A DNA stretch of 64,000 bases from Leisingera sp. NJS204 (GTDB taxonomy: Bacteria; Pseudomonadota; Alphaproteobacteria; Rhodobacterales; Rhodobacteraceae), in NCBI RefSeq assembly GCF_004123675.1, contig NZ_CP035417.1, forward strand, positions 735,501-799,500, given 5' to 3'. Both the position numbers and the translations under genes were made by a program. The notes beneath the pieces are model-generated. The model saw only the letters and a list, made by a program, of their open reading frames with translations. It ran no database searches and was not told the DNA's origin. This document shows, piece after piece, positions 41,162 to 49,992 of the stretch (position 1 is its first letter; every line of letters starts with the position of its first letter).

Positions 41162-41284
41162 ACGGGCGCTCCCGCCCGCGGCCCGGCGCATCAAAGATGC
41201 TTTTCCGCCGTTGGGCCGGGCGCCGCGCTCACGCACGGCGCGGTGCCGTCCTGCTGCTTCTTTCTGGTCCTAAATACCTCCGGG
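41162..41284 (+). repeat. Dispersed repeat family A, copy 4, with family B tail
   Basis: ACGGGCGCTCCCGCCCGCGG, CCCGGCGCATCAAAGATGC, CCGTTGGGCCGGGCGCCGCG, a GC hairpin, then CTTCTTTCTGGTCCTAAATA and CCTCCGGGGG. On the minus strand the tail reads CCCCCGGAGGTATTTAGGAC then CAGAAAGAAG. It occupies the convergent gap between ispE and the polyprenyl synthase gene. Confidence 0.7.
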
Positions 41285-41328
41285 GGTGAGGCCGGAATGG
41301 CCGAGGGGGCAGCGCCCCCTTTACCCGG

Positions 41329-42327
41329 TCAGTTCAGCCGCGAAACCACATAGCCGGCCAGATCGCGCAGCATGCTGCGGATCTCGTGATCGGGCAGGGC
41401 GTCAAGTGCCGCCTTCGCCTTTGCTGCCCAGCCATTGGCGTCTTTGCGGGTGGCCTCCAGCGTGCCGTACTTTGCCATCAGTGCCAGCGCTTGCTCCAGG
41501 TCGCCGTCTTCCTGCTTGCCCTTCTCGATGGTGCGGGTCCAGAACGCGCGCTCTTCGTCTGTCGCCTGCGCCACCGCTTTGATCACCGGCAATGTCAGCT
41601 TGCGTTCGCGGAAGTCGTCACCGACATTCTTGCCGGTGGCCTTGCTGTCGCCCTGATAGTCCAAAAGGTCATCCGCGATCTGGAAGGCAATCCCCAGCGC
41701 GTCGCCATAGTCAAACAGCGCCTTCACCTGTGCCTCGGAGGCTCCGGCGATCACGCCGCCCACTTCCGTCGCCGCCGAGAACAGCGCAGCGGTCTTGCCG
41801 CGCACCACCTGCAGATAGATGTCTTCACCGGTTTTCAGGTTCGAGGCTGCCGTCATCTGCAGCACTTCGCCCTCGGCAATGGTGGCCGAAGCATTGGCCA
41901 GGATATCCAGTACCCGCAAGGAACCGGTCTCAACCATCAGCTGGAAGCTGCGGGCAAACAGGTAGTCGCCGACCAGAACCGAGCTTTTGTTGTCCCAGAG
42001 CAGGTTCGCAGTAGGCCGCCCGCGCCGTTGGGCGCTTTCATCAACCACGTCGTCATGCAGCAGGGTCGCGGTGTGGATGAATTCCACCGTGGCGGCCAGC
42101 TTCAGATGGTGATCGCCCTGATAGCCGCACATCTTTGCTGCCGCCAGAGTCAGCATCGGCCGCAGGCGCTTGCCGCCGGCCTCAACCAGATGCGCGGTCA
42201 CCTCGGGGATGCGCGGCGCATGTTGCGAGGCCATCCGCTTGCGGATCAGCACATTCACTGCGTCCAGTTCCTGGCTCAGCGTGGCGGCCAGCATTTCATG
42301 CGGCTTCCTGGTCATCACTTGGTCCAT
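41329..42327 (-). CDS. Polyprenyl (octa-/decaprenyl) diphosphate synthase
   Basis: 332 residues of the trans-prenyl chain elongation family. GGKRLRPMLTLAAAKMCG, first Asp-rich motif LLHDDVVDESAQRRGRPTAN, GDYLFARSFQLM, and second motif IADDLLDYQGD. It condenses isopentenyl diphosphate units into the quinone side chain; Roseobacters use Q10, so decaprenyl diphosphate is the expected product (inference). ATG 42327. Divergent from the DUF2007 gene. Functional partner of ubiA at 1-2 kb. Confidence 0.92.
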   Translation of the reverse strand: MDQVMTRKPHEMLAATLSQELDAVNVLIRKRMASQHAPRIPEVTAHLVEAGGKRLRPMLTLAAAKMCGYQGDHHLKLAATVEFIHTATLLHDDVVDESAQRRGRPTANLLWDNKSSVLVGDYLFARSFQLMVETGSLRVLDILANASATIAEGEVLQMTAASNLKTGEDIYLQVVRGKTAALFSAATEVGGVIAGASEAQVKALFDYGDALGIAFQIADDLLDYQGDSKATGKNVGDDFRERKLTLPVIKAVAQATDEERAFWTRTIEKGKQEDGDLEQALALMAKYGTLEATRKDANGWAAKAKAALDALPDHEIRSMLRDLAGYVVSRLN

Positions 42328-42384
42328 CACTTTCCCGCTCGCAAGGCTCGACAAGGCCGGGGCCTTGCCCTTAGATCCAATCCT

Positions 42385-42600
42385 ATGAAAGAGCTTTTGC
42401 GCAGCAGCGATCCGACGATCATGGCCTTTGCCTCCGCCCTTCTTGAGGGTGAGGATATAGACTGCTTTCAAATGGACGTAAATATGAGCATCCTGGAAGG
42501 CGGGATCGGAATTTTCCCGCGCCGCCTGATGGTGCGCGCGGATGACTATGACGATGCGCTGGTGGTGATGCGCGACAATGAAATCCCGCTGGGCCGATGA
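42385..42600 (+). CDS. DUF2007 domain protein
   Basis: 71 residues (MKELLRSSDPTIMAFASALL, EGEDIDCFQMDVNMSILEGG, FPRRLMVRADDYDDALVVMR). DUF2007 is a small ferredoxin-fold-like module of unknown role, sometimes called a putative signal-transducing protein. Divergent from the polyprenyl synthase and overlapping the next gene by ATGA, which is the usual arrangement in Rhodobacteraceae. Confidence 0.88.
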   Translation: MKELLRSSDPTIMAFASALLEGEDIDCFQMDVNMSILEGGIGIFPRRLMVRADDYDDALVVMRDNEIPLGR

Positions 42601-43364
42601 CCGCTTTTGCGGAAGACACGCTGAGCTGCAACGGCTTTCTTGGCGGCAGGGTGCGGCTGTGGCAGCCCGTCAAGGGATACCGTGCGGGGGTGGATCCTGT
42701 GCTGCTGGCAGCGGCAGTCCCGGCAAGGCCAGGCGAGGCGGTTCTGGAACTGGGCTGCGGTGCCGGTCAGGCATTGCTGTGTCTTGCGGCGCGGGTGCCG
42801 GATCTGCAACTGGCGGGGGTTGAGCTGCAGCCGCCGTACGCGGAGCTGGCCCGGTGCAATGCTGCGGAAAACGATCAGGAGATCGAGGTGTTCGAGGCTG
42901 ATTTATCGGCGTTGCCGGAGGTTCTGAAACAGCGCCAGTTCCATCACGTATTTGCCAATCCGCCTTATTACAAACCGGGCGCCCATAGTCTGGCGCGCGA
43001 TGCCGGCAGGCAGGTCGCGCTGGGAGAGGGCACGCCGCTGGCAGACTGGATCAAAACCGCCGCCCGCCGTCTGGCGCCGAAAGGATACCTGCACATGATC
43101 CAGCGCGCCGACCGGCTGCCGGACATGCTGGCGGCCTGCAGCGGCGGCCTTGGCTCGGTCGAGGTGCTGCCGCTGGCCCCGCGCCAGGGACGGGGGGCCG
43201 AGCTGGTGATCTTGCGCGCGCGCAAGGGCGGCCGGGCGGATTTCCGGCTGCATGCGCCGCTGATTCTGCATGAGGGTGCCCGGCATGAGCGGGACGGAGA
43301 CAGCTACCACCCGCAAATCCGGGCTGTTCTGCGCGAGGCGGCGGCCTTGCCTTGGCCGGTTTAA
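42597..43364 (+). CDS. Methyltransferase, TrmN6-like (tRNA1(Val) adenine-N6 type)
   Basis: 255 residues. SAM-binding motif I VLELGCGAGQALLCLAARVP, then the N6-adenine signature FANPPYYKPGA, and TPLADWIKTAARRLAPKGYL. Belongs to the group that includes E. coli TrmN6/YfiC, which methylates A37 of tRNA-Val; the exact target is inferred. ATG overlaps the DUF2007 stop. Frames upstream would overlap that gene. Confidence 0.87.
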   Translation: MTAFAEDTLSCNGFLGGRVRLWQPVKGYRAGVDPVLLAAAVPARPGEAVLELGCGAGQALLCLAARVPDLQLAGVELQPPYAELARCNAAENDQEIEVFEADLSALPEVLKQRQFHHVFANPPYYKPGAHSLARDAGRQVALGEGTPLADWIKTAARRLAPKGYLHMIQRADRLPDMLAACSGGLGSVEVLPLAPRQGRGAELVILRARKGGRADFRLHAPLILHEGARHERDGDSYHPQIRAVLREAAALPWPV

Positions 43365-43599
43365 CGGGGGTTTTCCAGCGCCGCGAATATAGGGGTCAAG
43401 CTATCCGCATTCAACTTATGCGGACTGTTGTCCGGCGGGTTTCTGCCATAATGCGCTTTTACCTGCGGCAAAATGCGCGGCGCATGGCCGATACGAAAAT
43501 TTCATGACAAAAATACTGCGGCTGCGGCGTGACAGACGTAAAAACTTGTGGTCCACTCTTTGGTGTCAAACACATCTAGCTCAACGAAGGAGGGTTGCC

Positions 43600-43773
43600 A
43601 TGAGCCTTAGCTCGCATCTGACCGAACTTAAGAAGAAGCACGAGCATCTGAGCATGGAAGTGGAACAGGCCCAGCGATCGCCCAGTACCGACGGTCTGGA
43701 AATCGCATCAATGAAAAAGCAAAAGCTCAAGCTGAAAGAAGAGATTGAGCGTCTGACGACTGAACTGGTCTGA
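43600..43773 (+). CDS. DUF465/YdcH-like small protein
   Basis: 57 residues, a helical hairpin (LSSHLTELKKKHEHLSMEVE ... SMKKQKLKLKEEIERLTTEL). Strong ribosome site AAGGAGGG. DUF465 proteins are abundant, short and of unknown function. Its 235-base upstream gap (43365-43599) holds no other recognised gene. A terminator follows. Confidence 0.85.
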   Translation: MSLSSHLTELKKKHEHLSMEVEQAQRSPSTDGLEIASMKKQKLKLKEEIERLTTELV

Positions 43774-43811
43774 AGAGTTTCCGCCGGAACGCATCCCGGC
43801 ACTGCACATCG

Positions 43812-43844
43812 GAGGGTCTGCCCGGCGCGGCGGCCCTCTTTTTA
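43812..43844 (+). terminator. Rho-independent terminator after the DUF465 gene
   Basis: Stem GAGGG (43812-43816) / CCCTC (43834-43838) with a GC-rich loop that can pair internally, followed directly by TTTTTA. Located about 40 bases after the stop of the DUF465 gene. Confidence 0.6.
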
Positions 43845-43868
43845 TTTGGCGGGATCAGGATTGCGGGA

Positions 43869-44177
43869 TCAGCTTGCCGAACCGGCCCTGACCGCAATCA
43901 GCGCCCCGCCCATCAGCCGCGACAGCACCGAATAGCCGGACCAGGTCAGCGCGCACAACAGCGCCAGCCCGTAGGTGGGAAGATACTGCGCCTCAAACCC
44001 GCCGCTGCCCGCAATGATGGTCGCCGCCCCGGCAAAACCTAAGCCAGCGCCGATGGTGAAGCACAGCGCATTCAGCAGCAAGGGCGGGACGGGCGCGGTT
44101 CCGACGGTCAGCAACACTAGAAGCGACCACAATAAAACAGCGATGAAGCCGATGGCGGTCGCACGGGATTTGGTCAT
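43869..44177 (-). pseudogene. Remnant of a DMT/EamA-family transporter gene
   Basis: The 102-residue reading frame is a collapsed transporter. Its first part (MTKSRATAIGFIAVLLWSLL ... LNALCFTIGAGLG) is the normal EamA start with the first one or two membrane helices. It then jumps straight to a segment normally ~80 residues later (GFAGAATIIAGSGG, YGLALLCALTWSGYSVLSRL) and ends after ALIAVRAGSAS, with most of the second half gone. Intact proteins are about 290 residues. So there is an internal deletion and a 3' truncation. ATG still overlaps the LysR stop (ATGA). Confidence 0.75.
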
Positions 44178-45121
44178 GGCGGCGGGATGTCCTCAACCGG
44201 GATGATGTCAAAAGCCTCCGAGACGTAGGCGGTTTTTTCAATCTCGGTAACAAACCAGTCGCGGAACGCCGCGATCGGCGGCCGCGTTTCGGTGCCGGGC
44301 GCGCAAAGAAACCGGAAATGCGCCTTGGTCTCAATTGCGGTCTTGAACGGCGCCACCAGCCGGCCGGCATGCAGATCGGTGACCGCCATGCCGCGCCTGC
44401 CCAGAGCCACGCCGGCCCCCGTGACAGCGGCGTCGATTGCATGGTCGGCTTGCGAGAAATGCGAGCCATGGGTCGGTTTGAAGTCGATGCCTTGGGTGCG
44501 GAACCAGGCCGGCCAATCGCAGGGCGGGTCCAGAAAATCGATGGATTCGTCAAAGATCAGCGGCGCCTCCATCAGGCTTTCCGGCGTGGTATAGCGCTCG
44601 GCCAGCTCCGGCGACATCACTGGCGTAACCCATTCCGGCGGCACTCGCAGCACATAGTAACCCTCATCCGGGCCATAGCCGAACCGGATTGCCACATCGA
44701 CGTCATCGCGGACAAAATCCAGCATCCGCAACGTGGCCGAAAACCGCAGGTCGATCTCGGGATGAGCACGGGCAAATTCATACAGCCGCGGCGCCAGCCA
44801 TTTTGCCGTCAGCCCCGGCCCGGCGGTCACTGTCAGCGTGGTGTTGTCCTGCAGGCGGCGCACGGTGCGCCAGGCAGCGGTCAGCGCCTCGAACCCTTCC
44901 GCCGCTCCGGGGGCCAGTGTCTTTCCCGCCTCAGTCAGCTCTACCGCGCGGTTCAGGCGGCGGAACAGGGGCTGGCCCAGATGCTCTTCCAGTGATTTGA
45001 TCTGAAACGACAGCGCCGCAGGGGTCACATTCAGCTCCTCCGCCGCCTTGGCAAAGGACATGTGACGGGCCGCGGCATCAAAAGCGCGCAGGGCGGTGAG
45101 GGGGGGCAGACGGTCAGACAT
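44174..45121 (-). CDS. LysR-family transcriptional regulator (GcvA-like)
   Basis: 315 residues. N-terminal HTH: LPPLTALRAFDAAARHMSFA, KAAEELNVTPAALSFQIKSL, EEHLGQPLFRRLNRAVELTE. C-terminal periplasmic-binding-like effector domain (TVTAGPGLTAKWLAPRLYEF, DVAIRFGYGPDEGYYVLRVP). GcvA-type members regulate amino-acid or antibiotic-related genes. Start ATG 45121. Its partner transporter gene downstream has decayed, so its present target may be the divergent small gene at 45234. Confidence 0.92.
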   Translation of the reverse strand: MSDRLPPLTALRAFDAAARHMSFAKAAEELNVTPAALSFQIKSLEEHLGQPLFRRLNRAVELTEAGKTLAPGAAEGFEALTAAWRTVRRLQDNTTLTVTAGPGLTAKWLAPRLYEFARAHPEIDLRFSATLRMLDFVRDDVDVAIRFGYGPDEGYYVLRVPPEWVTPVMSPELAERYTTPESLMEAPLIFDESIDFLDPPCDWPAWFRTQGIDFKPTHGSHFSQADHAIDAAVTGAGVALGRRGMAVTDLHAGRLVAPFKTAIETKAHFRFLCAPGTETRPPIAAFRDWFVTEIEKTAYVSEAFDIIPVEDIPPP

Positions 45122-45233
45122 CTCACACAAGTACAGCTTAACTGAACCTGTGCAAAGTCTCGTTTGTGTGTTTGACGGAACGTCTTCATATTGGGTGCAG
45201 GTAAAGGATACTGATCCGAAAAGGAGGCCGAAG

Positions 45234-45395
45234 ATGCTGGAATACTCTGCTGATGCCGCCGTGAAGTCTGCCATGGCCCGTGCCCATGCCGAGCGCGGAC
45301 AGGTGCTGAAAAATGCGCTGAAACTGGCCTGGACCCGGCTGTTTGGCGCACGGTCTGTGCCAGCCCTCCGCCCCAAGATTTCCCGCTGGGCCTGA
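45234..45395 (+). CDS. Small conserved protein divergent from the LysR gene
   Basis: 53 residues (MLEYSADAAVKSAMARAHAE, RGQVLKNALKLAWTRLFGAR) with a very strong ribosome site AAGGAGG. An amphipathic basic helix makes up most of it. It recalls the many short Rhodobacteraceae proteins next to LysR-type regulators; function unknown. A perfect terminator hairpin follows. Confidence 0.72.
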   Translation: MLEYSADAAVKSAMARAHAERGQVLKNALKLAWTRLFGARSVPALRPKISRWA

Positions 45396-45435
45396 GCGCG
45401 CTCTGTTTCGAGAAAAGGCACTTACGGGATAGGAA

Positions 45436-45463
45436 AAGGGCCGGTCCAAATGGACCGGCCCTT
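45436..45463. terminator. Bidirectional terminator hairpin
   Basis: Perfect 12-bp stem AAGGGCCGGTCC (45436-45447) / GGACCGGCCCTT (45452-45463), loop AAAT. It lies between the convergent small gene and phaB and would serve both: plus strand followed by ACCGTTTCTT, minus strand by TTCCTATCC. Confidence 0.8.
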
Positions 45464-45486
45464 ACCGTTTCTTCTGATGTGAAAGA

Positions 45487-46209
45487 TCAGACGAAGAACT
45501 GCGCGCCGTTGGCGGAGATGGTCGAGCCGTTGATGAAGCCCGAGTCGTCAGACGCCAGGAAGGCGACGCAGCGGGCAATCTCTTCCGGCTCGCCCAGACG
45601 GCCGGCAGGGATCTGGCCAATGATCGACTCGCGTACCTTTTCCGGCACCGCCATCACCATTTCGGTCGCGATATAGCCGGGGCAGATGGCGTTGGCGGTG
45701 ATGCCTGCACGCGCACCTTCCTGGGCCAGTGATTTCACGATGCCCAGATCGCCCGCCTTGGTCGCGGCATAGTTCACCTGGGCGAACTGGCCCTTCTGGC
45801 CGTTGATCGAGGAGATCACGACAACGCGGCCGAACTTACGCTCGCGCATGCCGGGCCAGACCGGATGAACGGTGTTGAAAACGCCGGTCAGGTTGGTGTC
45901 GATCACTTCCTGCCACTGCTGCGGCGTCATCTTGTGGAAAGGCGCGTCGCGGGTGATGCCGGCATTGGCGACCACGATGTCGATCGGACCCAAATCCGCT
46001 TCGACCTTGGCAATGCCGGCGGCGCTGTCTTCGTAGTTGCCAACATTCCACTTATAGGTCTTGATGCCGGTTTCGTCGGTGAATTTTGCCGCGGCTTCGT
46101 CATTGCCGGCATAAGTGGCGGCGACATTGCAGCCCTGCGCCTTCAGCGCTTGGGAAATTGCTGCGCCGATGCCGCGGGAGCCGCCGGTGACGAGTGCAGT
46201 ACGTGCCAT
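45487..46209 (-). CDS. phaB: Acetoacetyl-CoA reductase
   Basis: NADPH-dependent reductase that forms (R)-3-hydroxybutyryl-CoA for polyhydroxybutyrate. 240-residue short-chain dehydrogenase: TALVTGGSRGIGAAISQALK (cofactor loop), VVANAGITRDAPFHKMT, VVVISSINGQKGQFAQVNYA with the Tyr-x3-Lys pair YAATK, and CPGYIATEMV. Downstream of phaA on the same strand but separated by 188 bases that contain a terminator hairpin, so phaB may also have its own promoter. Confidence 0.95.
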   Translation of the reverse strand: MARTALVTGGSRGIGAAISQALKAQGCNVAATYAGNDEAAAKFTDETGIKTYKWNVGNYEDSAAGIAKVEADLGPIDIVVANAGITRDAPFHKMTPQQWQEVIDTNLTGVFNTVHPVWPGMRERKFGRVVVISSINGQKGQFAQVNYAATKAGDLGIVKSLAQEGARAGITANAICPGYIATEMVMAVPEKVRESIIGQIPAGRLGEPEEIARCVAFLASDDSGFINGSTISANGAQFFV

Positions 46210-46340
46210 TCAAGAATCCTCCAGTATTAGTCTCTTGGTAATCTTGCTACAGTTTTCATTTTGCGGGCGCAACAATATTGCGTGGTGATTTTTCTGCGGT
46301 GCCGCGAGAAAATTGTCGCACCCACAGTATATACTTGTTT

Positions 46341-46374
46341 TGTAAAAGAAAAAGGACGCCGCAGGGGCGTCCTT
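46341..46374 (-). terminator. Rho-independent terminator after phaA
   Basis: Stem AAGGACGCC (46352-46360) / GGCGTCCTT (46366-46374), five-base loop; on the minus strand it is followed by TTTCTTTTACAAAA. Partial read-through would be needed for phaA and phaB to share a transcript. Confidence 0.75.
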
Positions 46375-46397
46375 CACTTTTTGCGGTTTTGTGCCGG

Positions 46398-47573
46398 TTA
46401 CGGGCGTTCAACGCACAAGGCAACGCCCATGCCGCCGCCGATGCACAGGGTGGCCAGGCCTTTTTTGGCACCGCGGCGTTTCATTTCGAACAGCAGCGTG
46501 TTCAGCACCCGGCAGCCCGAGGCGCCGATCGGGTGGCCGATGGCAATGGCGCCGCCGTTCACGTTCACAATCGACGGATCCCAGCCCATGTCCTTGTTCA
46601 CGGCACAGGCCTGCGCGGCAAAGGCCTCGTTGGCTTCGACCAGATCCAGGTCGCCAACCGACCAGCCGGCCTTTTCCAGCGCCTTGCGCGAGGCATAGAT
46701 CGGGCCAACGCCCATGATCGACGGGTCCAGGCCGGCCGTGGCATAAGACGCGATGCGGGCCAGCGGCTCGATGCCGCGCTTTTCGGCTTCATCGGCGCTC
46801 ATCAGCAGGGTGGCGGCGGCGCCGTCGTTCAGGCCCGAGGCATTGGCAGCGGTGACAGACCCGTCCTTGGCAAAGGCCGGACGCAGTTTCTGCATCGCTT
46901 CCATGGTGGCGCCGTGACGGATGTATTCGTCCTGGTCCACAACAATGTCGCCCTTGCGGTGCTTGACGGTGAAGGCGGCGATCTCATCGGCGAATTTGCC
47001 GGCTTTCTGCGCCGCTTCCGCCTTGTTCTGCGAAGCCACGGCAAACTCGTCCTGCATCTCGCGGGAGATCTGCCACTGCTCGGCCACGTTCTCGGCGGTC
47101 TGGCCCATGTGGTAGCCGTTGAAAGCGTCCCACAGACCGTCGCGGATCATGGTGTCGATATATTTCATATCGCCCATCTTCTGGCCGGCGCGCAGATGTG
47201 CTGCATGGGGGCTGAGGGTCATGTTCTCCTGGCCGCCGGCGGCGACGATCGAGGCATCGCCCAGCATGATGTGCTGTGCGCCCAGTGCCACGGCGCGCAG
47301 GCCCGAACCGCACACCTGGTTAAGGCCCCAGGCGGCGCTTTCCTGCGGCAGACCGGCGTTGATATGTGCCTGACGGGCCGGGTTCTGGCCCTGTGCGGCG
47401 GTCAGAACCTGGCCAAGGATGGTTTCCGAGACTTCGGATTTGTCCACGCCGGCCCGCTCCACCACAGCTTCAAGCACGGCTGCGCCCAGATCGTGGGCAG
47501 GGGTGTTGGCGAACGAGCCGCCAAAGGAGCCGACGGCGGTGCGCGCGGCGGATGCAATTACAACATTGGTCAT
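46398..47573 (-). CDS. phaA: Acetyl-CoA acetyltransferase
   Basis: Condenses two acetyl-CoA to acetoacetyl-CoA, first step of polyhydroxybutyrate synthesis. 391 residues, the family norm. Nucleophile Cys88 in [34 protein letters not shown] with the active His, and the second Cys in [20 protein letters not shown] 47573. A strong palindrome of PhaR type lies about 110 bases upstream. Confidence 0.96.
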   Translation of the reverse strand: MTNVVIASAARTAVGSFGGSFANTPAHDLGAAVLEAVVERAGVDKSEVSETILGQVLTAAQGQNPARQAHINAGLPQESAAWGLNQVCGSGLRAVALGAQHIMLGDASIVAAGGQENMTLSPHAAHLRAGQKMGDMKYIDTMIRDGLWDAFNGYHMGQTAENVAEQWQISREMQDEFAVASQNKAEAAQKAGKFADEIAAFTVKHRKGDIVVDQDEYIRHGATMEAMQKLRPAFAKDGSVTAANASGLNDGAAATLLMSADEAEKRGIEPLARIASYATAGLDPSIMGVGPIYASRKALEKAGWSVGDLDLVEANEAFAAQACAVNKDMGWDPSIVNVNGGAIAIGHPIGASGCRVLNTLLFEMKRRGAKKGLATLCIGGGMGVALCVERP

Positions 47574-47685
47574 TGATTTCTGGTCCTCTGCCATCAGTTC
47601 AGGTCTTCCGGGGATCTTTGCGCGCGGGATGCGAAATCGGGCGCGCAACAATCTTTCCCGTATCCTCCGGGTGCCGACATAATCT

Positions 47686-47705
47686 ATTGCTGCATGTGCA
47701 GCAAT
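47686..47705. promoter_or_regulatory. PhaR-type operator upstream of phaA
   Basis: A perfect 20-bp inverted repeat: ATTGCTGCA (47686-47694), TG, TGCAGCAAT (47697-47705). It contains CTGC-N4-GCAG, the pattern bound by PhaR of Paracoccus denitrificans, which represses phasin and its own gene until PHB is present. No phaR or phaP gene is visible here, so the regulator would be encoded elsewhere. Confidence 0.65.
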
Positions 47706-48091
47706 TGACAGGGTGTCTCAGGGGGGGCCGCAGAGTCAACCGCCAGAAACGCCTCGCGGCACAGGATTCCCGTCAGCCGGAGGAGAACCTTCCGCAAAGC
47801 AGCGAAACAACACGCAAACTGCGTCAGCACCCTGGTCTTTGATTGCGCTGGAATAGCAGGGCTGGCAGGTCAGGGACTCTGATGTGAATACGATAGAGGC
47901 AGCGCACGGAAACCTTGCCCTTCTCAGGACGCTTTTGCGGCGCCTCGGTCGGGTTGGGGCTGGGCCGGGCAAGCAGCTTTCCTGCCCTCAACTGCGTCCT
48001 GAACATCCTCGCACCGTGAATGGGGGCCATGTGAACCTGCTGATCAGGGAGGTTTCCGCGACCGTCCGCGGTGTCAGCTCCCCTGGCGTGC
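47706..48091. other. Gene-free stretch between phaA and the EAL gene
   Basis: 386 bases. Short open frames exist on both strands but none has a convincing start, ribosome site or recognisable protein sequence. The left end holds the phaA upstream region. I see no RNA gene. Confidence 0.5.
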
Positions 48092-48931
48092 TCAGCTTGC
48101 CTCCCGGCGCTGCTTCATGTCTTCAATCCAGGGCGGCGAGACGGAAGGCGCGCCAAACAGGTAACCTTGCAGGCAATCGACGCCGTTTTCGACCAGGAAT
48201 TCCGCATCCTCCTGGCTTTCCACCGATTCCGCGACGGTGAACATGTCAAATTGCTTGGCAATGCCGACCAGAGCGCGGACAACGGACTGGTTGTCATGGC
48301 TGGTGTGAATACCGCGCACGAATTGGCCGTCGATCTTGACCGCATCAAAGAAGAACTGGCGGAAATGGCCGATCGCGGTGGTGCTGGCGCCGAAATTGTC
48401 CAGCGCAAAGGCAATCCCGTGCTGTTGCATCCGCCCCATGAAATCCGTCACCAGTTCCGGTGCCGCCATCGCCGAAGCCTCGGATATCTCCAGCACCAGC
48501 CGCTCGCCCAGTGTTGCGTCGCGTTTCAGGAACCGGTCCAACACGTTTACCCAGCGCTGATAGCCGATGGAGCGGGCCGACATGTTCACAGACAGGCGGA
48601 TCCGCGGGTATTTATCCAGCGCCCGCAATCCATGCTGCAGGGCAAGGCAGTCCATCTCGCGGCCGATTTCCTTTTCTTCGACCACATGCATGAATTCCCG
48701 GGCGGGAATCACCCGGCCAGTCGGATCCAGCACCCGGATGTACCCCTCGTAAAACGCCACCCCATGCGGTGCCATTGCCTGCATGACGGGCTGATAGGCC
48801 AGCACGGTCTGATTGTGGCGCACCGCATCTGCAACCATGTCCAGGGTGGAGCGGTCGCGGCCGGTCACCGCTGCATTCAGCGGGTTTTCAGAGCCTTCGG
48901 GTAATTCTGCATTGGCGTTGAGTTTGGTCAT
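48092..48931 (-). CDS. EAL-domain protein with partly degenerate active site
   Basis: 279 residues from ATG 48931. The EAL fold is complete: LAYQPVMQAM, YEGYIRVLDPTGRVIPAREF, LSVNMSARSIGYQRWV, LEISEASAMA, ALDNFGASTTAIGHF, VKIDGQFVRGI, VAESVESQEDAEFL, CLQGYLFG. Catalytic Glu62, Asn116, Glu151, Asp178, Lys199, Glu235 and Gln255 are kept, but EAL is EGY and the second Asp of DDFG is Asn (DNFG). It may be a weak cyclic di-GMP phosphodiesterase or a pure binding protein. No GGDEF or membrane part. Confidence 0.88.
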   Translation of the reverse strand: MTKLNANAELPEGSENPLNAAVTGRDRSTLDMVADAVRHNQTVLAYQPVMQAMAPHGVAFYEGYIRVLDPTGRVIPAREFMHVVEEKEIGREMDCLALQHGLRALDKYPRIRLSVNMSARSIGYQRWVNVLDRFLKRDATLGERLVLEISEASAMAAPELVTDFMGRMQQHGIAFALDNFGASTTAIGHFRQFFFDAVKIDGQFVRGIHTSHDNQSVVRALVGIAKQFDMFTVAESVESQEDAEFLVENGVDCLQGYLFGAPSVSPPWIEDMKQRREAS

Positions 48932-49059
48932 GTGCTGCTGGGGCCCTGTTCCGGCAAAGGTGTGGCACAGTATGGTGCTCCCGGCAGTTTCACGCAAAAG
49001 GGTTGAAGCGGAATTAAAGTTCGAATTTGAATGATCTGCCTGATGCCGCCGCGGTAGGC

Positions 49060-49992
49060 TTAGCCGTCAAAGCCGGGGGTGCCTGCATCTTCGGGGTGGC
49101 GGGCGAGGTGGTCTGCCTTGATCCCTGCTGAGGTGCTGCGGCTGCCATCGTGGCTGTAACCCGGCGGTGCAAAAGCATAGAGAAACCGTTGTTTCCAGTT
49201 GAGGCCGGGCTGGGCTATGTCTTTGAAAATGCCCGCCCATTCATGAAAGGCGACGCGCAGCGGATTGAAAGTGGCGATGTTGTGGACCAGGCCGAAATCG
49301 GGGCGGTCGTGATCCTGCTCGGGCACAAAAGTGCCGAAAATCCTGTCCCAGATGATGAAAACGCCGGCATAGTTGCAATCCAGATAGCGGGCATTGCGGC
49401 CGTGATGGGCGCGGTGGTGGCTGGGGGTGTTCATCACCGCCTCGAACCAGCGCGGCAGGCGGTTTACTGTCTCGGTATGAATCCAGAACTGGTAGATCAG
49501 GTTCAACCCGCCGCAAAACAGCACCAGCGCGGGATGGAACCCCAGCAGCACCATCGGCGCCTTTACCACCATCATGAAGGTGAAGGTCCCGGTCCAGGTC
49601 TGCCGCAGGGCGGTTGTCAGGTTGTAGTGCTGGCTGGAGTGATGATTCACGTGGGACGCCCAGACCCAGCGGATCCTGTGGCCGAAGCGGTGCACCCAGT
49701 AATAGCGCAGATCGTCCAGCACAAAACATACCAGCACTGCCCAAAGGGACGTGCCCATGTCCAGCGGCGTGATCCGCCACAGCAGCATCAGAAAACCCCA
49801 GGCGGCAAAGCCCAGCAGCAGCCCTTCGGCGACGCTGCCCGCGCCCATGATCAGCGAGGTGACCGCATCGCGCGTCTCATATCGCCCGCCGCGCCGTTTC
49901 AAGGCGATCCACAACAGTTCGGCCAGAATGGCGGCGATGAAGAACGGCACTGCCAGCTGGGTGGCATCGGGGTAAGAGATTGTTCCGGTCAT
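49060..49992 (-). CDS. Sterol desaturase/fatty acid hydroxylase family membrane protein
   Basis: 310 residues with four to five membrane segments. Di-iron histidine motifs in order: HRFGH, HVNHHSSQH, HTE and HHRAHHG. Family members hydroxylate or desaturate sterols, ornithine lipids or carotenoids; bacterial ones of this form often act on membrane lipids, substrate here unknown. The C-terminal tail after residue ~265 is hydrophilic. ATG 49992 overlaps the stop of the gene before it (ATGA). Confidence 0.9.
   Translation of the reverse strand: MTGTISYPDATQLAVPFFIAAILAELLWIALKRRGGRYETRDAVTSLIMGAGSVAEGLLLGFAAWGFLMLLWRITPLDMGTSLWAVLVCFVLDDLRYYWVHRFGHRIRWVWASHVNHHSSQHYNLTTALRQTWTGTFTFMMVVKAPMVLLGFHPALVLFCGGLNLIYQFWIHTETVNRLPRWFEAVMNTPSHHRAHHGRNARYLDCNYAGVFIIWDRIFGTFVPEQDHDRPDFGLVHNIATFNPLRVAFHEWAGIFKDIAQPGLNWKQRFLYAFAPPGYSHDGSRSTSAGIKADHLARHPEDAGTPGFDG

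Noticed and set aside
46278-47576. 432-codon plus-strand open frame
   Set aside because: Mirror of phaA, which has all thiolase motifs on the other strand.
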